64,000 bases of DNA, from contig OU744449.1 of assembly GCA_916610825.1 (NCBI GenBank), positions 3,174,001-3,238,000 on the forward strand, given 5' to 3'. Below are positions 41,312-53,784 of the stretch, piece by piece; position 1 is the first letter of the stretch, and each line of letters begins with the position of its first letter. This DNA is from Haliclystus octoradiatus (taxonomy: Eukaryota; Cnidaria; Staurozoa; Stauromedusae; Haliclystidae). The position numbers were made by a program, and so were the translations under genes. Under the pieces are notes generated by a model, which saw only the letters and a list, made by a program, of their open reading frames with translations, was not told the origin of the DNA and did not search any database.

Positions 41312-44300
41312 TTAACGACGTAATGAATCGTATCGGTTGCCAAGATCAAGTTGTGCAGTTGACGAATCCATTCGCGAATCTTGTGACCGAGTTCCTTTTG
41401 TAACAACTTCAAAATCCCTTGTTTCTTTTTCAGATCTAAAATATAATTTTAATAATAAAATCAAACAGCTACAAATTATCACTTCAAGAATGTGGGTATG
41501 TATGTATTTATTTGACCACATGAAAAATTATAACTGTATTTATCTATTTAAATAATTTTCACATAATCAGGGAAATCCCGAAATCCCGTAAGAAATTATT
41601 GCTTGTTTAGTTGGGAGACCATTGTATTGTAAAGAAAAGTAAAGTAAAAGAGTCATAAAAGTCTGATAAAATAATCAAAATTTGTAAATGGTGAGGAGGT
41701 AAATAATCAAGTGTGGCATCAGGGGGGTTGCAGCCCCTCCGTGGGTGATACCCAGCCCCCTTGTCGCGGAAAAAACATTATGATTGTTGGGGAAATTTTT
41801 GAAACTTTTTCAAGCATTTTTGCACTCCTTGTCGGGGATATCCTTGTGCCACCCATGTCAAACCATAAATTAAATTAATTTTAAGCAGTCTTTAATGGAG
41901 TTTATTTACGCTGAAGGGGCATCTAGAGATTCAAATTTGTGGAGTAAAGATGCCATATGGGATTGTTCATAGAATGACTTGCTCCATCTAACTTATATGA
42001 CAAGAGTCTGACAAAAGGTTCTGCCTTCTGGATCCTAAGCGTATCAACATTTTCTTTTGAATTTGATCTAACCTTCCAGAATCTAGGATTCCAGGATTCC
42101 TGTTTTTGTCGGATCCTTTGTATGACTAGCTTGGCAATTGATTTTCAAGAGGGATATGGAACAGAGCAAAAACATTATTTCATACACATTCATCCTGGTC
42201 ACACTGACCTTTTGTTAACACCAGCTGAAACTCCTAAAGTGGGGAATAAAGCTTCGCTTCCAATATCTGGAGGCTGTCCAGGCCGTTGTCTGGGGCCCAA
42301 TCGTTTGCTTGCAAGAGCACCTGGGGGGACGTATTTTCTTGGTGGGGCTGCGGCTGCGGCTGCGGCTGCGGCTGGTGCATTGACTTCTTCAACTTGTTGG
42401 ACTGTAACAGAAAAAAAATCATTAACAAACAAAACTGGCTGAGCAAAAGCATGTGCAACAAAGATAGTTTGAACTTGGCAAAACGTAGAAAGATATAGCA
42501 TATAAATATATTGGCTCTTCAAATATTTTCTTTCCACTGCTTGGTAAGCTAGTGGTTTGTATTCATTGAGGTAGTTCATTGGTTTAAAATATTTAAAATG
42601 TATATGCGATTGTGGCAAGATATGTTTAAGCAAACATCATACACATACTTCCATTAAGTACATATAGAATTGCCAGACTACCTACTTACTTATGCTACCC
42701 CTATCACCAAGGAATGATTATGTGCAGAAACGGATTTAGTTGATGATAGCATTACAAATAGTCTAGCATGCCTGAGTTGTAGATTACATCTGAGCTACTC
42801 CATGAGTGTTATTTTTTCAGTTAACCTTCTTTACAGTGTTTTTCTCTAGAATTTTTGAATAAGTAATATGGTTGTGATTTTGATTGTGATTTTGAGGTGG
42901 GTTAGCAACTTATTTTAAACATAAGTAGGCCTAAAGTTAAATTTTCAGGGCCAAATGTAGCCCAAGAAGATGACTCTTAATTACCTTGCTGGGTAGGCTG
43001 ACTTCCACCTTTCTGCCAAGGACCCGAACTGACATCACGAGATAAAGGATCATCTACAAAACATAGGAATTTGCATGGTAAGGCAAAGAAGAAAGAGTTA
43101 TTAATTTAAAAAATGTTTAATTCTTGCTCATGCTCTGTTACTAAGTTTTCATAGGATTAATAGTTTATCTATTTGAATGGTGAAACGTTAAGTTATGATC
43201 ATGTATTTATGTTCTGGTAGATCTTTTTGTTGGCTGCTCCAGAATTTGTGACAAAAATCCACAACTTTTGTTGTTGTTTTATCTTATATACTGCGGCTAC
43301 AATCTCCCATTAGTTCTTGCTATTTCCTGATCTTGTCAAGATCTTGTTTCCTCATACCTTCTCCTTCACCATCTTCCTTATCTCCAGTTTCTTCTTTTTC
43401 CTTTTGTTCGTCACTTCTACAAAAATAATAAAAAGTAACAACATTTTTTTCAATTTTGTTAATTTTTAAATATCAATGTCTCATAAGATGTTCCAAAATA
43501 TGTTAACATATTTTTATTTTTTATTTTTTACAATTATCAGTTGTTCAGAAGAATTATTTGCGATCCCTCGATTTATGATCCCAGGGTCTGTCAAATTAAA
43601 TTCACAAAAAGATTAGAGTTTAAAACATTTTGTGAAGAAAATTTTAGAAAAAACTTAAAATTGTAAAGCAGAATTACAATTTAATCAGATCAAAAGAAAA
43701 AAAGTAGCAACAGTTATTGAGTTTTATTCAGAATGACGTTTCGAGTCGACAGCAATATATCAATATAGTGGATTGATGCACAATGGTATTATCGTCTGAT
43801 AAGCTCTACCATTAATTATCAAGATACATCAATTTTTATCACTGATACTTACACAATTTGTAGGGCTTGAATTTTGAGCCCACTGTAATCTTTCTCAGGT
43901 GGAACGTCATAATCATTCCATTCATCTTCAATCTGAAATAATAATTCATCAAATGTTAGAAGAGTTTACAAGATGGACAATACTAGCATCCTTGTACCTC
44001 GAATCAATCGTAGGAGGTATTCTCAGGTTATGTACATAAAGTTTGAAAATTGAAAATGGTCTTATTATTTGCCAATATTTTCAAACAATGTCTCAATTAA
44101 GTAACTGATTACATTGTCAACAAAAAAATTATTTCCATTCTTCAGTTAAACATTGTTACGACTTTGATTTGACAATATTCCTATAATTTGATACCAAAAA
44201 TGTGAGTTTTGGGTGAGACGTTTTGGAGCAATAACGTTTTTTAAAAAAATTTGTTTCAAATCATCCTGCTACATCCTGCTACACAATTCATCCTACATAA

Positions 44301-45080
44301 AGTTTGAAAAATTGAAAATGGTCTTATTATTTGCCAAAATCTTCAAACAATGTCTTGGTATCATTTTCAGTTCAGATCCTGATTAGATAACATTGTCAAC
44401 TAAAACTTCTCAGGAAGATGTGCAAATGCAACCCAGGTAATAGAGAGTTTAATATCCGTTGTGTGAGAGGGTCAATCATATTTCCTAAAAGTTTCGATTC
44501 CTTGATCATTTTTGTCACACTTACGGCGCTGAGAGCCACTCGTAAATTGAGGCAAACACTAAATTGGCGTGGAATTTCTTTCTTAGATTCTGGTAGTGGA
44601 TTTTCATATTGTACATTTTGAAAACAAATTATGGGTCTTTGTCTTCCACTCTCATCGAATCATTTTTGGCAAAATCAGAGTTAGTATTGACCGAAAATAT
44701 TTGTCGGAGAAGATTTTCAGATGAAGATTTGGAAAATGAGAAAATAAAACATGAGAATATAAATATTTTAGTTGTATTTGACCAAAATCTACCATTTTGC
44801 CAGGATTTGTTAAGTATTGATGAATTGATAACATTTTATGAATTTTATGTGATTGATCCTTCTTTTAAAGGGTCAAATGAACACAAGATGGCTATTATAT
44901 TTGATTAATATTTCACTAATGATATACTTCATGTTCTTTCTTTTGCGAGGTGCCGCCGCTTGATTTCTGCTTCGTGTCATTTTCTTTTGCCTTTGCCAAT
45001 TTCTTTCCTTTTGATTTTCCTTTCTTGCTACGGTCTTTTTTTGAAAAGAAATCATCTAAAGCTTGTGATTCATCTTCCAT
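41312..45080 (-). CDS. CDV3: CDV3 homologue, six exons
   Basis: Exons are 45080-44928, 43932-43853, 43416-43358, 43053-42985, 42401-42209 and 41435-41312. Junction phases all agree and the frame totals 678 bases, or 225 residues. CDV3 (carnitine deficiency-associated protein 3) is a small, mostly disordered cytoplasmic protein with no known enzymatic role. The N-terminus MEDESQALDDFFSKKDRSKK matches the family's FFAKRDKKKK start. Acidic IEDEWNDYD and DYSGLKIQALQI follow, then SSGPWQKGG. A run of nine Ala sits before KYVPPGA, then PGQPPDIGSEALFPTLG, and the end is DFEVVTKGTR...LDLGNRYDSL. The nine Ala come from a GCN triplet run in exon 5, probably variable in length. A TTTATT near 41156 gives a minus-strand AATAAA signal. 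Confidence 0.92.
41710..41860. mobile_element. Decayed hAT-like MITE, family 2
   Basis: GTGTGGCATCAGG at the left and CCTTGTGCCACCCATG at the right, with TTGTCGGGGATA words inside, are a mutated copy of the element at 26920-27171. It lies downstream of the CDV3 stop. Confidence 0.6.
42005..42119. mobile_element. Decayed hAT-like MITE, family 1
   Basis: GAGTCTGACAAAAGGTTCTG at the left and TTTTTGTCGGATCCTTTG at the right correspond to the family-1 ends. The interior is deleted relative to 14420 and 59584. The target duplication is not clear. It lies in the last CDV3 intron. Confidence 0.65.
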
Positions 45081-46691
45081 AATTTAAAATATTCTCTAAT
45101 TATATATAAAGGCAAAGCACAATTCACGAAGCAACACACTTTCATATAAAGTTGGTTTGCGAAGCATAAACAATCTCACAAAATGATGGGTTTTGTAGCC
45201 CTGTTGATTTAGTCTCTACTTCAAATAGAAGAAAATGTGCTGTTTGAAACTGAGGTCAATGACATGGTCGCAGTAAACAGGTGAATCTTTTGAACGACCC
45301 AGTTGAAGCTCAATGGAAGTTACCCCCGGATTTTACTACGGTACTAATCATAATCTGATGTAAATTATATGGGTCTCCTGGGAATATGGTGCGTGATGCA
45401 GGCACTATTTATCATTTATTCAACGTCAGTATTACTATTAATCGTATATGATATACATAGGGCACTTCTAGTACAAACCTTTGCTAAATACGGCACCTTT
45501 TAATCTCATTTAAGACTTCGCTGAAAGTCCAATTCATATTTTGAGAATGGAATCGTGATATATAAAAATTCAGACATCATAAAGCAGCTTTGTAATCTTT
45601 TTCCCGTTTCTATGACCATTTTATACGCATTTGAGCTAAGAAGGGTTTGACCGTAAAGTTACTGTCCTTAATTGTCCATATTGTCTTGCTGTGATTCTAT
45701 TGTTTGATCGGTTCAACGCCTCCACTGCACCTTGCGAATTGTAACAGTAGGTGGTTTTTATCATTTTCCGGGACGTTTCGGCAGGAATCATTACCCATTT
45801 TCATTAAGTAAATTTGATAAAATTATACAACGGTGGTATTTATACAAGCTGGAATAAAATAATTCTGTATTTAAATAAATTTGCTCTAATAGAGTCCGAT
45901 TGCTTGTTAAGGGTAGGTTTTAATTCCCTTATGAAAAGCATTGCATAGATTAAACCTAAGTGATTCTAAAGTTTTATTAATAATTTAATGCATTTTAAAT
46001 AGTTACAAGGTTCTTCAGAACTAATGAGCAAAATTGAAAAGCTCAATTAATCATCGTTTTTAAAAGGCTCGTTTCATAGCGATGACCTATACGTGGCTTT
46101 GGAACTGTAACATAATATGCCCGTACTACTCAACGTTGTGCCCTGTCATGCTCATTTTGGTAACGAATCAAAAATAAAAACAACTGAATTGTGGCTTAAG
46201 AAATGTCATTCGTTTTTCAACTTTGAACAAGGCAATAATAATATTTGATCAATGTTATGCCTAAAACAAGTGATTTAGTGTCAACTATAAGCCAGTTATT
46301 TTGTAACTTCTTATAAATATGTATATACTTCACCGATAAATCTTTGGAAACAATTATTATTTCTACAAAACATCTGCTGTACAGACAAGGACTACTTAAT
46401 TTTGCACCAGAAATGGACCATTTGATAAATAAATCATCATTTTATAATTATAAACGCACGTCATACACTGTTGAACAGCTGCGAACTTCATCTAGAACAA
46501 ATTATTTCGTATTTTGAATTATATGACTTCAATAATAATGATTATATATTTCTTGAATTAAATATCGTTGTTTATCGTGCCTTGCTAGTACTTGCTATGG
46601 CGTTATCAAGCTGTTTTGTTTCCCACCTTATTGAAAAGATAATTTTGATCATTATCAATTCATCTGATCTTGTTGTCAAAATAACTTACAG

Positions 46692-46794
46692 AATTGTAAA
46701 TCGCTTGGAAAAGTTAAACTCGAACGGCTCAGATCATTGAATCAAGGAAGCAGCTATTCAGAATTGCTTCATAAGTCCGCTGCATGCGATACAG
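46692..46794 (+). other. Possible single exon of an unknown gene
   Basis: A good acceptor (AATAACTTACAG) and donor (ATACAG|GTAAGA) frame 103 bases with one open frame (about 33 residues, including KLERLRSLNQGSSYSELLHK). No family is recognised and no partner exon was found. It could be chance or part of an untranslated RNA. The rest of 45081-48673 holds no recognisable gene. Confidence 0.2.
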
Positions 46795-47714
46795 GTAAGA
46801 GTTGGACCTTCTTTTATGTTTATCTATAATATACTGTAGTATAGTGGAGGTATACATGATTGACCATATTCTATTATTTGGGTAATAAATTGCTTATAAT
46901 GTATTATTTCCTAAAGATTTCAATTCAATGATTACAAGGTATATGCTAATTTATATTTCACTGCATGGCGGAAATTCCTACTGTAACATTTAATACTGTA
47001 TGAGCTCATTAATATTGACGCACTCTCTCATATAGATAGATATATATATAGGGCCCTATACAGTATGGAACATATATCATATAATACATATTCGATTGAA
47101 ATTTTGATGCACATTCGTGAACATTCAATATTCTAAAGCATATGCATATAATGTATACTTTTACTGTGCAATTATAAGAACATGGAAGACTATTTATTGA
47201 ACTGAACAAGTTGCGAGCATTCCAGAAAATCTTTTCCCTGAAAATTCCATAGAGAAAAATCATTCGAAGCAATAAGAACAAACGGAAGACTCAAATCGCA
47301 AAACAACAACCTGCCCGCCCCCACTCTCGAAGTTTGTTATTTTTGTCTCAAAATTTTGCTCACAATTATAGCTCACCATTGGTCAATCGTCAAAAAATGT
47401 GATAACAGCATAGAAAAACGTATATAAGTACTGTATACTATATTAGTTACCTACGATGACTATATACGGGTGAAACTCGATGTGCGTATGTATACAGTAT
47501 TTTAGTAGAGATATCAGTGATCTTTGAAATTTCTAAGTTGTCAAGAAATAAGACAGAAGTAAAATATTTTAAAAATTCGATGGCCTTTGGTGGCTTTAGA
47601 TCAAACTAAGATGTTTATGATTATGTTATTATTATTGGCAAAAATGCAAGCCATAATAAACCCGACATCTCCCAAGACACATAAAAATTAAACTTTAGCT
47701 CTTTAGAGTTGACC

Positions 47715-47935
47715 TGGGGGGAGGGTGTAACACCAACTCAGTATTGACGGGGGGAAGTACTCAAAAAGTTCCAAAAATTTAAATTCTTCAAATTTTCAAA
47801 TTTATTTCATTACAAGTTCTTCACCAAGTCCTCAAATTTCAAAGTTCTCCAGAGAGTAAAAAAAGGAGACCTAAAAATTTCCATAATCAAAAATTTCCTA
47901 CTCAAAAAGTATTTCTCTCAGCTGGAATAGCACCA
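47715..47935. repeat. G-run-bounded inverted-repeat element (second copy)
   Basis: GGGGGGAGGGTGTAACACCA and GACGGGGGGAAGTACTCAAA at the left, and CTCAGCTGGAATAGCACCA at the right, match the layout at 15217-15500. It is non-coding. Confidence 0.5.
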
Positions 47936-48673
47936 GAACTATTTAGTAGTAGTAGTCATAGAAGGCTCAGGTAGTAGTCACATTATAGACAGTCACATAG
48001 TTATAAGAATGTGCCGTCCCTCTCACGCCAAATATATTTGCTACACAGAGAATGTGACAAATCACTGTCAGACATAGCTGACAATTAAAAAAACTTGTAA
48101 ATAAGACAATTATTCACGATACAAAACATTATGAAAAGATACTATTTGCCCATAGCCTTGTCGAAGCATCTCCTTCGGTTACCAGTGAAGGATGTCATGC
48201 GTTGAGGGATGAGGGGCATGACAAAAGATGTGACCAAAGAGGTATGATCCTCAACCCCCTTCAGCAGTTACATAATTAATGGACCCCAAAATTGATTGAA
48301 AAATCTAACTATTTATTAAGGTCCCATTCCTTAACATTGAAACCTCTTTTTAACCCAAGAAATAATTTTGCGAGATTTCAATTTTGCTCCAGAGTCATCC
48401 CATTAAGAGCCACATGTACATCGATAATAACATGAAAATTATTCTGAAAATTAATGTTTTATGCAATTTTGATTGTTATCAGCATGTAAAGAAGTATATT
48501 GGACTTGCGCAGAAGCCGATGAAGATAAAAGGCAAAAACAAGATTGACAATCGAATACCAAACAGCAAGAAATTGTTCTTGAATTATTATCAACATTATT
48601 TCAAGTTCGTCAATATAATATACATCGTTCTGCGATATTCATTTTATATTATTGCAATAAAATATTGTAAAAC

Positions 48674-49564
48674 ATGTGGCAACAATTAACATATACATTA
48701 TGGTTTGTCGCTCCTTTTTACATTTTCAATATTTTTGGTGGTTCATTGGGCAATGCATTGATACTTTTATTGTATTTTAAAGGGGATTTAAATTACAAAC
48801 GTAATACATTTAATCTTATTACGACACATTTTTGTTCATCCAATTTAATACAAACTTTATTTTTTAATTCAATTTTAATGAGTTATCGTATGAATCCAAC
48901 AGGAAATATTGTAGCTGAGCCTACAGTCTGTGGAATGGCAATTTTTTCATGTATGTTATCGATTACTATGTCGTTTTTACTATTTCTACCTTTTTGTAAA
49001 GACCGGCATACTGTTATGGTTAAACGTAAAATAAGTAATGTTGATCAAATGCGGCATCGTATAGTTTATCTTTGGCTATTTTGTATTGTGATTGGTGTAT
49101 TATATGCTGTGTTAATTGTTACAAGTACAAATGATTCCGAATTCAATATTCGTAGAGATCGTTGTATTATTGCAAGCCAAGGGATAAATTATGTCAATTT
49201 GATATTTATTATATTTTCAATGGCTGTTTTTCTTATCTCTGTATTTTGCTCAATATATTGGCTTTATGGTTCATTTACATTAACTGATATACCAATGGAT
49301 CATCGTGAAATGAAACGTTCAAAATTAGTTGTTGTATTATTAATTATGGCATGTTTATTATGGTTACCATTTACATGTATACAAATTATTGGTATATTTA
49401 TTACTTATAACGAAACGCTTTTTAATTTACATGGATGTTCATCCGCCATTGGTTTATTATGCCCATCTTTATCACCATATGTTATCTTATCTGATCGAGA
49501 CATTCGTACGAATATTAAAAGATTATTTGCTGCAAGAGTTACTAGAAAAACAGATGCTGCTTAG
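48674..49564 (+). CDS. Rhodopsin-like (class A) G-protein-coupled receptor, intronless
   Basis: A single 296-residue frame contains seven hydrophobic segments. TM1 has the GN motif (GGSLGNALILLLYF). The TM3 cysteine (TVCGMAIF) can pair with the ECL2 cysteine (RDRCIIASQ). At the end of TM3 the usual DRY is DRH within FCKDRHTVM. TM6 has LLWLPF, where CWxP is usual, and TM7 has SLSPYVIL in place of NPxxY. The third intracellular loop is short and basic (HREMKRSK). The start ATG directly precedes the extracellular leader; there is no signal peptide. A polyadenylation signal follows at 49618. I cannot assign a ligand or subfamily. The coding sequence is AT-rich like its surroundings, and the frame is intact, so it is probably functional. 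Confidence 0.85.
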   Translation: MWQQLTYTLWFVAPFYIFNIFGGSLGNALILLLYFKGDLNYKRNTFNLITTHFCSSNLIQTLFFNSILMSYRMNPTGNIVAEPTVCGMAIFSCMLSITMSFLLFLPFCKDRHTVMVKRKISNVDQMRHRIVYLWLFCIVIGVLYAVLIVTSTNDSEFNIRRDRCIIASQGINYVNLIFIIFSMAVFLISVFCSIYWLYGSFTLTDIPMDHREMKRSKLVVVLLIMACLLWLPFTCIQIIGIFITYNETLFNLHGCSSAIGLLCPSLSPYVILSDRDIRTNIKRLFAARVTRKTDAA

Positions 49565-49617
49565 CAACGATGAATATTTTATTATTGTTATTATGGTAGC
49601 GAAGCAACTCTCTTGGA

Positions 49618-49623
49618 AATAAA
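49618..49623 (+). terminator. Polyadenylation signal AATAAA
   Basis: A canonical hexamer 54 bases after the stop codon of the class A receptor, in the right place to end its transcript. Confidence 0.55.
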
Positions 49624-50318
49624 CACAGTAATGGTATTATGATCAAATAGTCGAATTTAGACTTTATTATCCTATTCATATATAGAGAGTGTACGCATTC
49701 CTCTAATGAGGTCACAGCATTACATCAAAACTTGGAAAGATAAATGATATCACTCTATAATCACTACTTGAACGCTGTGAACAGATCAGAATGATCAGGA
49801 GAAAAATGTAGAATATAAAATATATTATATCGTATGTATAGCATAAATCACCTATGCAGTGCGACCGGTCGCAAGAATAGGATATTATCGAAATCGAACA
49901 CAAGTCTAAATGATAACCTTGCATTCGATCTTATATTATGGTTACGCACTCACTCGCATAATCTGATGTGATGAAGTCGGTAGTAATAAGAATATATCGT
50001 GTTACTCTAAAATAAAATAGACATTTATTGTAAATACTATTTGTATGCACATGCATATTAAAACGGACTAACATTAAAAACAAACTTGGCAATCCCTTTG
50101 ACAAAAAAACTATATAATAATGTGGATGCAGCATTGAAGATTATCAAATAAACTTACGAATGCCAAAAACATTGATTAATGCCAACAAATGATGTCAATT
50201 TTGGTGTATAAATGTATATATAACTCTAACAAAATATTATTAACAATAGTTAACATCGATTCTACGAAGACATTATGACTACAATAAAATAAAATTTTGA
50301 ATTCAAATTTTCAGCATA

Positions 50319-50580
50319 AAAATATTTCATAAATTTGTTCACAGAATGTGGGACCTTCTGATTAATTATATCTCATATGTAACATAAGAACGTTTATATA
50401 TTATTTCATCATGATATTTAATTGGTTTAAATAGAGATCATCGGGGTATAAATATTTCATAAATTTGTCCACTGAATGTGGGACCTGCTGATTAATTATT
50501 TATATCATATGTAATATGAGAACGATTATATATTTCATCGTGATATTTAATTGGTTTAAATAGGTATCATCGAGGGTATA
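50319..50580. repeat. Direct tandem duplication of about 130 bases
   Basis: ATATTTCATAAATTTGTTCA, GTGGGACCTTCTGATTAATT and TTTAATTGGTTTAAATAGAG at 50327-50440 recur with few changes at 50452-50578. The surrounding stretch 49624-51180 shows no gene. Confidence 0.85.
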
Positions 50581-51213
50581 TATCACTAACCAACACAATA
50601 ATATTACGGAGACATTATTATATATACATGTCATGTAGATATATTGTAGTTATAGACTATTACATATTACTGTATAAATTTGTAATTAGTGATTTAAAAC
50701 ATGGTAAATTAAAAAAGGAGAAAAATTTTTATAGTAACTTTTTAATTGCATATCAAACTTATTACTGCTATTTCAATAAGTTCTTGAAATGAGTGTCAAA
50801 AACCTATAGAGATCGTTGATATCCGATATGTAAAATATATCTGCTCATTTGTATCAACTATGTACATTATACATATTTTAATGCAAATTTCTTGCCAGGC
50901 AGGAGTAGGGTTTGGAGCCAGACTATGGAATGAAATCCTCATAATTTCCTAATAAACATTGAATAATTTAAAATTGTCTGGATGTTCCAACATAGAGATT
51001 GCCTTGGTTGTGTATTTCAGATCATGTTGGTCTTTCATGATTCACTATAATTTTTTGTACACCATACTTGTACTTCTGTGTTGGTGAAATTTGGTTGGCC
51101 TTAAACTATCTTCGCCTTCCGATTCTTACAGGTCTTCTTTAGCATTTGTCTAAAATACTACTGAAGACAGTTGGTGATTATTTGTCTTACATTGTCAGAG
51201 CCGGGAGCCGGAC

Positions 51214-51402
51214 TTGCAGTCGAATGCTTCTATTAAGACTTTTTCCGGATTCGTATTCAGAAAATTCAGACCCCGTACACCTCAGATTTATGAACGTCGT
51301 GTCGAGAGTCAAAATTGTATGCTGACAGCAGCTGTTCACAATTTCTCACTGCCGCAGCTGAAGGCCCGGGGGGAAGTTTTGCAAAACATTTGGATGAACA
51401 GG
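51214..51402 (+). other. Possible exon, unknown product
   Basis: A GC-richer stretch with one open frame, including VHNFSLPQLKARGEVLQNIW, ends at a donor-like ATGAACAG|GTAATG. The Leu-rich segment is vaguely like a SAP-type helix, but this is too weak to name. No partner exon was seen. Confidence 0.2.
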
Positions 51403-51966
51403 TAATGTGAGTCATTGCTACATGCTAATGTTTTATACTCCGTGAAAAATATTTCTTTACAATTTTCTTAGTCCGTTTTTCTGACCGTGATTTTTTTTGT
51501 TCAAACTGGGGTTCACTTTGTTATTAATATTTCTCATGATTAACTTGGTTGCATGGGGGTCCTTTGTAACGGTAACTCGAAACTGGACACATTTCGTAGC
51601 GGCGAACAGAAATTTTCCAAACGTTGTGCTCCTAAGAGTTCTAAATAAAGCGGGGCTAATGATATATTATGCATTTATGAATTTCGATTTATTTCACTGG
51701 AACGTATTTGTCAGCTGAATAGAGTAAATGTTATGTTTGATTATGTGTAGGTTAATATGATTATTTTAAAATGTGGGGATACCGAGGCTTTTTTCAGTTA
51801 TTGCACAAAATTTACTCAAACATAAAATTTATAGTGAAACGAGAAAGGAGCATATGGACGAGAATGATGCAAACTAGCAGCCGAAAAGAACAGCAAATAA
51901 CACAAAGCAACCACAGCCACAGTACATAATGAACCATATACTATAGTATGTCATGTAAATGTAATG

Positions 51967-52323
51967 TAGACGGTGTCGCCCTACCGAAGGCACCCGTACC
52001 ACCCCTCTATTTCTAGACGAGTGGCTTTTTTCGCTAAGAGCAATGATGTTAAACGCTCTTTGTTGATCTCAGCCGCGACACTGCAGATCAATTTCAACAG
52101 ATTTCATGACAGATAGGTCTTGATTGTCAATGCGCAACGATGCGCCGCAGCTACTCACAATGCAATTCCCGCTGGACCCTTCCATCCACCATCTTCAGAT
52201 GGTACTCATTTGATGTTTCAGATAAAGTCAAGGCTGAGTTGACCTTAGGGGGATTTGAACCACAGTCGATCAGATATGATCCGATCTGAAGTTCGGTTGC
52301 TCTGCCATCCGAGCTAATCCTCC
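51967..52323 (-). mobile_element. tRNA-derived SINE (copy 2, fullest copy)
   Basis: On the minus strand the head begins GGAGGATTAGCTCGGATGG. The A box TAGCTCGGATGGCAGAGC is at 52317-52300 and the B box GGTTCAAATCC at 52261-52251. The 3' body ends with CTAGAAATAGAGGGGTGGTA and GGTAGGGCGACACCGTCTAC. About 357 bases. The tRNA-like head lacks a well-formed acceptor stem, so this is a retroposon, not a tRNA gene. Confidence 0.85.
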
Positions 52324-52454
52324 GTATGTCATGTGAATATTCAGTATTTCCACAAGATTCCATTGGGATCAATAACGTGACTGTTAATACATGATGGGAA
52401 ATAAATCTAGGTCTCTTGATGTCATACTTTTAAATCGCACTTTTGTTGTCACAG

Positions 52455-53165
52455 CAACATATTATGAACACCTAATTAACAGTTAATGAACTTTAAGAAT
52501 ATTTATGAACTTTTTATAAACATTTACTTAACAGTTCATGAACATTTAATTAACAATTCATGAGCATTTAATAAACAGTTCATGGACACATAATTAACAG
52601 TTCGTGAGCATTTAATTGACAGTTCATGAACATCTAATTAACAGTTCGTGAGCAGTTAATTTACAGTTTATGACCATTTAATTAACAGTTCATGAACACC
52701 TAATTAACAGTTCGTGAGCATTTAATTAATAGTTCATGAACACCTAATTAACAGTTCGTGAGCATTTAATTAACAGTTCGGGACCATTTAATTTACAGTT
52801 TATGACCATTTAATTAACAGTTCACGAACATTTAATTAACAATTAATGAGCATTTAATTAACAGTTCATGAGCACCTAATTAACAATTCATGAGCATTTA
52901 ATTAACAGTTCATGACCTTGATGAACATTTATGAACTGTTCATGAAAATCTAATTACCTGTTCATGAACACCTAATTAACAGTTCGTGAGCATTTAATTT
53001 ACAGTTAATGACCATTTAATTATAAGTTCATGAACACTTAGTTAACAGTTCATGAACTTAATGAACATTTAATTAACTGTTCATGAACACCTAATTAACA
53101 GTTCATGAACTTGACGAATATTCCCTGGCTAATCATGAACATTTTACAAAAAATTCATGAGCATT
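52455..53165. repeat. 22-bp minisatellite (TTAATTAACAGTTCATGAACAT type)
   Basis: About thirty degenerate units of roughly 22 bases. Each combines TTAATTAA and GTTCATGAAC, both palindromes; variants include GTTCGTGAGC. A small cluster of the same words occurs at 32480-32540. No coding frame. Confidence 0.92.
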
Positions 53166-53784
53166 GACAATAGTAGCATCTCTGCACATTAACATTATTT
53201 ACAGAATCAATCTACTCGGCCTTTTTATGTAGCATAATATAATGGATCAAATTAATAATTAAATCAACTCTGTATAAAAAGACCACTTTCCTATAGTGGC
53301 CGTTTTCCTCACATCTTACTTCTAGATTTAAACAGTTTAATTTAATGTTTCAATTATATTTTTATTGTTAGGCATAGTAGTACGTATTACTATTGAAAAG
53401 GAAAGAAAACGTATTTGGGTACAGTGTAAATACACAAGTATGCATGTTATAATCAGCATATTGACACAAAAACAATGGAAAAAGTGTGAAATTTCATTGC
53501 GTTTTGATGGTATTTTCATGGCTTTTCACATTTTAATATCGAATATGGATAAATTCTATTTTCTTCATACTTTTTATGGCTTGAATAACTTGTCGTTTTC
53601 ACTTTTATGGAATTTTCATGGTTTTGATCGATAGTGAATAGTAATGCTTTCATTTAAAACTGTTGTCATTTATAATGAGCAGTGTTGTAAATACTCGTTA
53701 CTAAAGTAATTCTCACATCACTGATAATGAGCACATCAATATCAGACAGTATTGTAACTTCCATGAGTTTATAAATACAGGTAA

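Noticed and set aside
43690-43860. CGAAACGTCATTCT phrase (minus strand) as another hammerhead
   Set aside because: It resembles sequence after Penelope hammerheads, but no CTGANGA with a stem II precedes it; at best it is a decayed remnant.
44609-44908. A 99-residue plus-strand frame in the first CDV3 intron
   Set aside because: No family resemblance, no splice context, no upstream partner, and ordinary AT-rich intronic composition.
45762-45812. GCCGAAACGTCCC phrase (minus strand) as a hammerhead
   Set aside because: The core CTGATGA is replaced by TTAATGA, so the catalytic residues are lost.
51967-52323. A functional tRNA gene
   Set aside because: A and B boxes are present, but the acceptor stem does not pair and the sequence continues into a repeated non-tRNA body shared with other copies, so it is a SINE.
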